From positions 13,203,254 through 13,267,253 of the forward strand of contig JAQFVV010006197.1 in assembly GCA_028023455.1 (NCBI GenBank): 64,000 nucleotides of DNA, in the 5' to 3' direction. This DNA comes from Epiperipatus broadwayi. Taxonomy: Eukaryota; Onychophora; Udeonychophora; Euonychophora; Peripatidae. Under the pieces are notes generated by a model. The model saw nothing but the letters and a program-made list of their open reading frames with translations. It was not told the origin of the DNA and made no database searches. Shown piece by piece: positions 25,601 to 37,600 of this stretch (positions within the stretch are counted from its first letter, which is position 1; every line of letters begins with the position of its first letter). The translations under genes and the position numbers were made by a program.

Positions 25601-28600
25601 TGATGTAGTTGTTTTTGCTAATAATGCTTAGTTCTTGATAGCTTCACATTCAAGTGTGTCATACGCTTTGTTAATTTTGTATATTAAATTATCGAATGAG
25701 AAGTTTTAAAATCTTTAATATTTTAGATCTATAGGAAATGTTACAGTAGTTATCAGATGAAATTAGGACTAAAGATAAATGTTAAAATGACTACAGTAAT
25801 GTTTAATGAATTTTCTCAAAATATGAAAATTAAGATTGTTTATAATGAGTTAGAAGAAGTTAACAGTTACAAATGCCTTGGTCAGATTATTAATACAGAT
25901 GGAAACATAATGGATGAAATTAATCATAGAATTAAACTTGTTTGGAGTGCTTTTGGTAGAAATAACTTGATACTAAAAGGAAATATATCTATGTGTTTTT
26001 AATAAATGTGTTTTACCTGTTCTCACTTATGGATCTGAGACTTGGACACTTAATAGAAGAGCAATACAGACTTCAGACCACTCAAAGAAGTATGGAGAGA
26101 TGCATGTTGGGAGTAACAAGAAGAGATCGAAAACGCAATATATCAGTAAGAGAACAATAAGGTGTAACTGATTTTATTGAAAAAATTAAAAGATTAAAGT
26201 GGACATATTGCTAGAAGAGATGATAATAGATGGACAATTGAAATCTTAAACTGGATTCCAAGAGATTGTAGAAGACCCAGGAAGAGACCACATGTGAGAT
26301 GGATAGATGAAATAAGAAAGTGTGCAGGGGTGATGTGGAGAAAAGCTAAAGATTGGAGGTGGATTAAACTTGGAGAGACCTTCATCCTGCAGTGGATTGA
26401 TAATGGTTGATGATGATGATGATGATAGATTGTATTGTTGACAATTTCTCAGCTTCATTAATTGATAGCATATTTATTTTTCTCTTCATCACTTCCAGCA
26501 GTCTACATAAGTAAAGTTCTTTTTTTTTCCTCTGATATTATACGATCAATCTTAGGTTATGATTATTAACACATTCTAATAACCATTACTAAAATGACAG
26601 TTCATAAAAGATTCGTAGTGACTTGAAATTATACTTGAATGATATGTCTAGAATTCTCATTACGATGTATTATAGCATTTTCCGTAGATTTCAACAATTA
26701 TTAACTTACGAGATTGTGATCAAAACATACACTGGCAAACTTAAAAGAATTAATAATAATTATATGAATTTATTTACTGTTTGTAATCTCTACAGATTTT
26801 TGCAAGTAGCTAGATGTTTTAAAGAATCTATAAATGAATTTCTAAATAGACAAACTTTAATATATATGAAACAACGGAGACAATTGAATATTTACCAATT
26901 CACAATATCAACTAATAAACTATTATTTATTTTGATTAATGATTACAGTGCTGTAAAGATTACTTTTTTTTTTTTTTTAAATTATTTTTACATAAAATAA
27001 TCTTTAAAAAAAGATCGTTTCTAAAAAATAAATTAATTTAAAAACAGGTGAAATTAGAATGTTACGTTGTGGAAGCGAATGTAAATAGTCGTGGTCATAT
27101 TTTGATTTTTAAAAAAAATCATTTTTAGAAAAAAAAATTAAAAAAAAAAAAGATCTATTTTTAAAAACAATGAATGTAAAATACATGGATTTATGACAGG
27201 ATGAAATTCCATGTAACAGTATTAACAATCAAAGCAGATTTAAATAGATGTGACTTCTACATTATTGACACCTTTATATTATACGCTGCGTATGTTTTAA
27301 GTAATATGTGCGTAGACGTTACCCTTGCAATAATATTGCGGTTAGAGAGTGCTGTTTCTCTGTGTGTAAACGTGGAGAAACAGCGCCACCCAACGGAGTG
27401 GGCTAGAATCTTGGTGTAGCAGACGATGTAACCTAGATCTGTTTACGGGAATCAGTGCCACCTAGGTTCTTGGTAGTGCTGGTAGCAGACGACGTAAGTT
27501 AAATGGGCTTACGCATTACAACCAGCGCCACCAAGTGGGCAGTTTTGCTGCCAGCCGGCTTTGTGGAAGCTTCCTGTGCTTACGCATGGTGAACAGCGCC
27601 ATCTAGCGGCTGGAAATTGCGTCATCTGCTTTTTGGCCCTTACTCTGGATATTTCTGTGTGTTTACACAGAAACAGTGCCTCTAGCAGCTGGGGTGCAGC
27701 TAACCAGAAAGTACCAAATTAGCTATAATGGATCCAATTGCTTTGCAATTTATTATGGTGAGTCTCATGTCAACAGTGCTACTAGATGAGTGCAGCACAT
27801 ATATGTTGTGACAGTCAGATGATGTATGTTGGTTTAACCCAGTTCGAATACTAGGCGAAAGTACCTCGAGGCCACCCATACGCGAGATATTAAATCAAGA
27901 ATACTATGACTTCTGCCCTGTTCGCCTATTCTCGAGGCTACCGACGAACCAACCACATTATCTGACACACACATAAATTATTTTCTCACCGACCCAAAGC
28001 TTAGCATCAGCGGAGAGAAACATGGATGGGAACACCTAAAGAGCTAAATAGTTAATTGTGCAAAAGTACTAAGAACCATGTGTTTTGCGTGCCTGGATCA
28101 TTGAAAAAGTAAAAATAAAGCATTAAAATAAAATTAGAAAACTGAAGCTTTTTAGTTAAATAATAGATATTTAATTAATGACTTTAATATATGAATAATG
28201 ATTTAATGGCCTTCGCTATTCCCCTAAATTCATGAAAACTAATTTGACAATGAAAACAGATTAAACGATATAATATTTTTGCGGTCTAAGTCTTTTCTTC
28301 CCAATTTTAATAAAATTGTCAACTCGAATCCCCTCGATAAAGTACAATAGTAAAAATCTTTCGCAAAGCATTTTCTAATTGCTTTGCGCTAAAAACAGAC
28401 AGTTTAAAAATTATTTAAAACGTATATAGCTAAATCAGATATACATAATAAGCTACTGGCGGACAAAAGAGGCATTATCGAGGAGATCAAGTTGGCAAAC
28501 AAAGGAAACTTACTCGTATGGAATTTAGAAACATAAATAAAATTGGAAAGAGATGAAAAAAATTAACTTTTAAACTTAACCGCAATGGAATACAAAATAT

Positions 28601-31600
28601 TTATACATGTTAGTAATGAAGAATAGCGAAGGAAAAAGGGTTAAATATATATACATAGATGATCACGCAATATATATATATAAGACTAGTCTAATAAAAA
28701 AAAACGGTTACATCACAAATATAATTAAATAAAACAATTCAAAATATAATTCAATGAAGAAAGGTATGAACAAAAGGGTAGAAAGTAAATAGTTCAATGG
28801 AGGAGAGATATGATTACCATCCTGGTTCCTTGGTCATGTTTCCTACGGCGTTCGTGGCTTGATCCGACCATCGGTAGGTATTTGCCCGGACAAAGAAAGT
28901 GGAAATAAATAGCATGCTTTTATGAAAAGTCCTACAGACCCGGCACAGAGTTCAGATGATTATTGAGTGGATACTAAGGCATTTTTGATGGTATTTAGGA
29001 ACCTCGGTGATAGGCAAAGCTATTTATTTGCCTAGCCAAGCATAGTAGAATCCATCAAATTCATATGACTTAGCTTGAGCATGTTCAAACTTCTCCATGA
29101 TTTTGAAGACGACAGTTGTATAACTTTTTGGAATAAAATCTCAACAAGCAAAACCTGAAAGAGTTCCCCAAAGAGAAATCTGAATTCCAGCAAGAAAACT
29201 CTGAATAATCTAGTCTTTTTTTCACTCTCCTATTTATACATTTTTTTGTAAGCTACCCTCTATTGTTTGTATGATCTTAGATCTTGATAAGCCCTCCACG
29301 CTCCTTTGTTTCAAGGTAACACTTTCTAAAAATAACTTTTACTTTTTTATTCTAAATTTCTTTCTTTAAACTTTGAATTTTATTAATTAAAAAAGAAAGG
29401 GAAAGCCATCTTTAATTTGCCTTGAATGGGCTAATTAATTACAAACATACATTCTTTTAGAAAATGTTGGCGGGCTTATCTCAAAATAAATCATACGCAT
29501 ATTTTAACAAGATTTTAACAAAAAAATATATTCTTATTTTTTTATAGTAAAATAAGCATTTTATTTCAGCAGAATTTTGCATTAACTCATATATATACGC
29601 TTGACGTATATATATGTTTGACTAATAGGTTTTACAAGCAATTTTTATTAACAGAAATTTAATCTTTGAATGGAATTTATTTAACACGAAATATTTAAAT
29701 GTAATACAAATTTAATAAGCATAATTAATTTTAGCTTTAATGCAAAACCTTGCTGATATTGGACTATAAACTTAGTTCAGGCCTACAATACTAACTAAGT
29801 TTATAGGAGGCTGTGAAGCATGGATTGGACTTCAGCTCCATTGCTTCAATGTATAGAAACGTGCCAAAACAGACCCCAACATAAAGTCAGTATTTTAAGA
29901 ACATGACAATGACTTGGCCCACAATTTCAATTCACTTAACATCAAAGAGGTTTGTGCTGAGCATAATGATCAAAAGAGAAAATACAGAGTTTATCACAAA
30001 CAACAACCATGTGATAAATAAAATAGATTCATTCGTTGGCATTATCATGCAATTGGTATATATAAATTCACAAATTTGCATACTAATTAACCTATAAGTT
30101 ATTTGAAAATGCCTGACCTGATCAAAAGCAGTACTAATTGTAAATCTGTAAAATAGTTATAATTTTATCATCTTCCCTGTATTGTGGGCCTTCTCTATCT
30201 ATTGAATTACAAATGAATAAGAAAAGAAATAAAAGATGGATTGAGTTATAATTGATAGTCATAAAAGTGAAAAAAAAGTTTTTACTGAGAAAATTAAGAA
30301 AAAGATCTCAATAAAAAATTAATCTAAAAATAATGATGATGGTTAGATTTTATAATCTTTCTATTAATGTATATATATTTTAAAAGCCATATTTAATAAA
30401 AACCGATTTTTTTAAAAAAAATTTCAATATAGTAAATTAAACTTTTTTTTTACATAGTTTTAAAATAAAATTATAAATGAAAATCTGGAAAAGATTTAAT
30501 AAAAAACTCTAAATATAATCAGATTATAGTATGAGGGAGCGGAAGTTAAATAGATTAAATCTCATTTGATCTAATATAGCATGATTATTTCAAGTGGATC
30601 TCATTTGGCATCATATGGATGATCAACAAGTGCTAGAAATACTGGCAATAATTACAGAGCTACTCATCTATCCCAATTGCTGCAAGGTAAATCCAATCGA
30701 AATACCAGTGCACAACCAGGTCAATATTGTATTTACTCACATATATGTGAATTAAATAAAATAAAGATTTTCATCTGTAAAAGTTGTGAATAAAGTTTCC
30801 TTAGAAATATTAATTGCAGACAAGTTTTAACCCAAATATTTGTGTTATAATAATAAGCAATCTCTACAAAGAAAACTCTGAAAACCTTATTTTTTGCATA
30901 TATATATATATTGTAATACTACAGGAAAATAAGGGGGTTTAAACCATCAGGAATCTGATTAATTGTTTGGTTATCTTCAAGTAAAAAAAGGATGAGCATG
31001 ATAGATCACTCTGAGAGATCAGCCCAGTTACTACTCAAAGCAACTATAAGTATCATTAACATACATCAACCATCATTATTCATAAGTAAAAGCAAGTATT
31101 CAAAAGAAAGAATTCATCACCATGAATGATCAATAATCCAAAATAAAATCAACAGTCCATCTTGTGGCTAGATTTGAAATGGGTCTACTGTAGACCAGGC
31201 CAACTATTTAGCTTTTGCCAACTCGGGGCTATTATTTAAACCTTAATTTGGATGCACCATCTTAAGTGCTCATCCATTAGAATATATAATCATAAAAACA
31301 ATAATGCTAGGACATTAAAACATGCTGATCATCATCAATGCTCTGGCCACTTAGTGCCATTAATGCACTGGCCAACTATAAACTTCATTTCTAAGACTAA
31401 ACTAAAATAAAATGTAGTGCATGGGCTTTAAAGTATATAATCTTATGCCCAACCAGAATATACCAATCATATCAATACTCCTAAGCACTAAATACATCCC
31501 CATTTATATATTCAGACTGTTATGCACAATCTAGCTCAGAAAAACACAAGCTCAAGTACTGTCATGGTGATCAAGAGATGATGCAATACAATTTTTAACA

Positions 31601-34600
31601 CTTGAATAAAGTTTATTAACAATAATAAAAAAAATGATATTGTCTATAGAATATAGCTCTACAATTAGAAGCTTCTGATTTTGGTTAAAAAAATTTTTTT
31701 GAAAAAATTATTACATTGTGATTTACAATATTGAAGTTATTACATTAATTTACAATGCCTCTTAATGAGTTTACATCAACATATATATATATATATCCAC
31801 ACAGATGTGTTTTATAATATAAAAAGAATACATTTCAATTGACATTTAATAAAATTTAAAAATGAGTGTTCTATTTGATACTCATTGATATATATACGCA
31901 TACAGAATGCAATACAATTTAGAAATGGACATATTTGAATTGACATTTAATAAAAAAAAAAATATGATTACATTCTACATATATGTGTGGATTAACATAA
32001 AATCAAAATTCAATTTATTACATTGTGATTTATAGATATGTTACAATATACAACACCTATATATCACAACACCCAAGCATGTGGTAGAATATTAAAAAAA
32101 ACATATTTGAATTGTTAAAAAATAATAATTAAAAAAAACTGAGTTATCATATTCAATGATGCTAAGTTATCACATATCATCGCATCGATATGCGGTGTAA
32201 TTTATTATTTAATATAAAATATTTGAATTGTCATAATCTATAATTGAAATTCAGTTTTATACATATTTAGTAACATATTTAACATACATGTGGTGCGTAT
32301 TCATTTTTATCAAAATAAAATCATTAATTCTATAATATGTAATTAATTCTTGATTTAACATATATGTTGTGCATATAGGAATGTATGTACACATTGACAT
32401 TTATATTATATATTTGAATTTAACACAGTAATAAGATTATATTCAAAATATACTTTCCATAATTAATTCCTAGGTTAATATTAAGAGTATATAAAATTCA
32501 CATATGCATGTGTAATATATAAAATAAAACTTGAATCAGCTATTAAACTCTATTAAAGCTTTCTTTTTCCTTTTTTTTTTTTAAAAAAATAAAATCAGTT
32601 TTCTTTTTTTTATTAAAAATAAAATCATCCTTTAACTGATTATGTTAATTAATTATAATGCTTTTAGAATCATCTTTAAATTAATCTAAAAAGATTTGTT
32701 TTAGTCAATGAATTCAATCATTTCATTCACTCAAAATTTTATTTGCTTTCTTTTAAAATATATAGATTTTTTAAATGTCATTTGAATATTAAAATAACTT
32801 CTTCAATAATATATATAAATCGTGTTTTTTTTAGACATTTGACTCAAGCAAATTATTTATTTGTTTTATTTTAAGTTATAGTTAAAATATAATTTTAAAG
32901 AATATTAAAATATAATTTTAAAGAATATTAAAATAACTCACTGTATATTCATGTGACACATTTATTTGTGGTTCCTTGCAGATATAGATAAACAGCGGCA
33001 TATGTAAAATTACTTCTTCAGCAAGCTGGGGTTCTCTTAGTAAGTTGGTTTTTGATCCACCAGGAAAGTATAATTTAGGATTGTCATCATCGAGAAAGGT
33101 ATAATTCAGGTAATTTGTTGGTATATCATGAGCTCTCTTCTGTCTAGGGCTTGAGGCCAGCAAGCTGTTTCCTAGAACATATTTGTTCAGGTAATTCATC
33201 CATTTTGAAGTTGACCCAGGCTTCAGGTGAATCAAAACTCCAGCATATAATACTAGTAGACCACTCGCTACTGAATCTACTGGTTTGACTTAACTCTCCA
33301 AACACCAACTCTGCTAGCCAAATGCTTCTCAAAAAAAATTACTATAACCAGACAGAAAAACAGACTTTGCAGCTGGCCAAATTGGCCACTGCTTCTCAAA
33401 AAATATAATCAGCCAAACTGAATTGATATTTTTATCAGCTCTTTCTAGAAGTCATCTGAGATGATAGAAACACACTTTAAAACTGTTTTCTTCTTGATTA
33501 AAAACAATTCTAATCCTTTTGAAAGCAACTTTGTAATTTTTATCAAAGTGTGATATACAAAGATTTCTACATAAATAGAAATTTACCAATTAATTAAAAA
33601 ATTTTTTCTTATCATACCAATCCCTTTGAAAGCAATTTTGATAGTCTTATCAAAGCATAATCTACAAAGTTTTCAAAAATAGATAATAGACATGTATACA
33701 AGCATTAATAAACAAATAAACCATGCTTGTTTTTAAGTTTAAAATCAGAATTACAAATAATAAAATATTAGACCGTTTTAAACTATTTACTTTATAATAA
33801 AATTCTATTTTAAATCCAGAGTTATTTAACCCTTTACAATTATCATTATTCCCAGTGGATGTAGAAAAATATCTACAAAAATTTGGCTGTTTATTTCTAC
33901 TTTTCCTTTACATTATATATATATATGCACACCACAACTATGTTGCTGTGTGCCATGTAACTCAACTGGTTACAATATGTATAATTAATATAAAACTACC
34001 AGAAAAAAAATTGTAGTAAATAAATATGAGATTGTATATTTTATGGGTAAAATTTTATTTTCATAAGCGGAATATGTTTTCAAAATAGAATGTTATATTC
34101 ATGGCTTAAAGTAAATGTAACCAGAGTTATGACTCACTCAGAAATCATAAAATATATTAAAATTCTAATAGAAATTCAAATGACTGTTTGATCCCATGAT
34201 GATTGATGAACATTTTCAAAATTGATAAAAATTCACAAATCCTTTCTTTTGCCAGTCATCTGTCTTCTCACACAGGATATCAATTTTTTATGAACTCGAT
34301 GTGTGGAATTTGCTTTTGATTATGCAAATTTATCTTATTACATCGTAGTAAATTGAAGAAATAAGAAGCATTGCTACAGACACTCGCATATATCACAATT
34401 ATCCTCTTTATAATATTAAGATCATCCTTCAAATTATTCATTAGTCTCTTTTTAATTCATTAATTAACTAAAAATTAGCATTAAAACCATTGTATATATA
34501 TCTTTAATTTGTCTTTGCATTGGAGGAATATATAACATGAAAATCCACTTTGTTTTTATTTGCAAAACAAGCATTGCAATTAAAATCACTATTAAAAATT

Positions 34601-37600
34601 TACTTAAACAAATGAGATTTATTTAACAGCATATTCATACTGTGAATACTAAATCCAATCTCAAGACTAATTGAATATGAAAACAATTTCAATATTGTAT
34701 AGAGAAAAACTCTTTTCATTATATGATTATTAAATCAATTAACATTCAAGGTTAGATCCATTCTCATTCCAATATTTATATCCATTCTCAATTCAATGTT
34801 TCATCATTATATAAACTTGTTGAATTTAGAGCATTATTAGTTTGGAAGCATCATTTTATGTAAATATGAAGTAAAAAAAATTATATATAGAATTATGTAT
34901 TAAGGTTTACAAAAAGTGAGCATAAACATTTCAATAAATTAAATATATAATGAGATATTATTTTATATAGCACTATGTTTATTTATATAATAGTAATACT
35001 AGCGATTAAGCCAATGCACATGCGCTTTAAAGAGATTATATAAATGAATACTCAATTTTTCCAGATACGAGATATAGTATTTTAGAAAGAATGGAATGAA
35101 TCCACCCATTCTTTCCGACCCAAATGATTATGTATGGGCAAATCTTGTGTGGAAATAAGAGTGTGAGATGTTACACGATCACTTTAAATTACATTTGTTA
35201 AGTTTGAATGAATGACACTTTGCGAAATCTTTACAATTTACGAACCATCATTCTTTAGATGAAATTAAACATATATAATGAGATATTACTTTATATAGCA
35301 CTATGTTTATTTATGTAATAGTAATACTCGTGATTAAGCCAATGCATATCACACACTCTTGTTTGTCCATACATAAATGTTTGGGTCAGAAAGAATGGGT
35401 GGATTCATTCCATTCTTTCTAAAATACTATATCTCGTGTCTAGAAAAATTGAGTATTCATTTATATAATCTCTTTAAAACTCATGTGCATTGGCTTAATC
35501 GCTAGTATTACTATTACATATATCTCATTGCTTAATCGCTAGTATTACTATTACATATATCTCATTATATATGTTTAATTTCATCTAAAGAATGACGGTT
35601 CGTAAATTGTAAAGATTTCACAAAGTGTCATTCGTTCAAACTTAACAAATGTAATTTAAAGTGATCGTGTAACATCTCCCACTCTTTATTTCCACACACT
35701 TAAGATTTGCCCATACATAAATGTTTGGGTCAGAAAGAATGGGTGGATTCATTCCATTCTTTCTAAAATACTATATCTCGTGTCTAGAAAAATTGAGTAT
35801 TCATTTATATAATCTCTTTAAAACTCATGTGCATTGGCTTAATCGCTAGTATTACTATTACATATATCTCATTATATATGTTTAATTTCATCTAAAGAAT
35901 GGTTCGTAAATTGTAAAGATTTCACAAAGTGTCATTCGTTCAAACTTAACAAATGTAATTTAAAGTGATCGTGTAACATCTCACACTCTTTATTTCCACA
36001 CACTTAAGATTTGCCCATACATAAATGTTTGGGTCGGAAAGAATGGGTGGATTCATTCCATTCTTTCTAAAATACTATATCTTGTGTCTGGAAAAATTGA
36101 GTATTCATTTATATGATCTCTTTAAAGCACATGTGCATTGGCTTAATCGCTAGTATTAATAAATTAAATAATGATATCAAATGGAATGGCTGACGTACAA
36201 ATAAGCACAAACTTTCGATTTCTATACTACATATTATTAATAAATTAAATAATGATATTAAATGGAATGGCTGATGTACAAATAAGCACAAACTTTCGAT
36301 TTCTATACTACATATTTCTTCAATGTACTGACAGATTAAAAGTATATGTATATATAATTTTGATGTAGGTTTTTAGTCATTTAAGTAGAAAAATCGTTTG
36401 TTTTCTGATCCATCGTGTCAGCCACGGGATGGCTCTATTTCTAGTTTAATTTCTAAAAATATACCGTTTCACAGCCGCACCCAAGCCTTCTTTCTACAAT
36501 AAATCCTAGAGAGACTGTTAACTCGGAATTAAGTCTTCTTTCTACGCTAAAATGTAGAAAGAGTGTTAACTCTGAGTTAAGCCTTTTTACTACGAAAAAA
36601 AACCTAGAAAGAGTGTTAACTCGGCTTAGCGGCTAACGCTGTGGCCTTTTCCTATGCTAAAAGCAGAGGAAAATGCCGTAGTTGTTTGTGTTACGCACTA
36701 TATCATAATGCTGTGTTATGTATTTTATGTAACAATTTCGTACGAGGGTGTGTTAAGTTCATCATGTCAAAATTATTTAAATTTTCATTGGGGCCTTTTT
36801 TTAAAAATACAAATTGATGTACTGTTACCTTTTAACAATTTTAACAGTGTAGTGATTGTTCCTCATAAAGCTGTAAGCCTCCTAAATTCTCTATTAACGT
36901 GGGGTAGCGCAATTTTTTTGACGATCACGCTTTAAGTCATGTTTTAGTGAGTAATTTTCCAAGACCAAGAATATGGCTAATTCAAACACAGAAAACTTGA
37001 AAAGATGGGACTTGCCAGACACAGAAGCTGGCCCTGTAACATTTCTACAGCAGAAAAACATCCTGCTGAAAGAAAAGATATGATTGTATGGCAAATATAT
37101 GCGACTTGAGGTCCATAAACATATTTTGACTTTCATTTGTAAGTCTCGTTGTTGCAGAGGGGAATGCTCACTTCGTAAAGGGCAGCTTGTTTGGAGGGAT
37201 TCCAAATGGCCTTCGTCAAATGTAAAATAAAAGTAACTTAATTTTTTATTTAAATATACATCCCTTCTCCCAATAATTGTTGTCGGAAATCAAATGTAAA
37301 ATAAAAGTAACATAAATTATTATTTAATCATACACAAAAACACCCCTCCCACTAATTGTTGTCGGCAATCAAATGTAAACCAATAAAAGTAACGTAATTT
37401 ATTATTTAAAGATACATCAAAAAAAAAAAAAAAACCCGTTCTCTCTTGAATTTTGTCAATCAAATTTTAAAAAACAGCAATACTATTTAAAAAACCTAAA
37501 TTACTTTTTGAACATACACCACAAAAGACCCTCGTCAATAAAAATTAAAAAACAACTATTATTGTCCCAAATAATTTATAAACAAAAGAATGTAAAATTT

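Noticed and set aside
27835-27865. A GTTCGAATAC stretch resembling the B box of a tRNA or SINE promoter
   Set aside because: No A box at the right distance and no cloverleaf. It lies in the stem of the hairpin element.
34956-36315. CRISPR array or hammerhead-bearing retrozyme
   Set aside because: The units are ~305 and 80 bp without spacers. No CTGATGA/GAAA hammerhead boxes were seen in a suitable arrangement.
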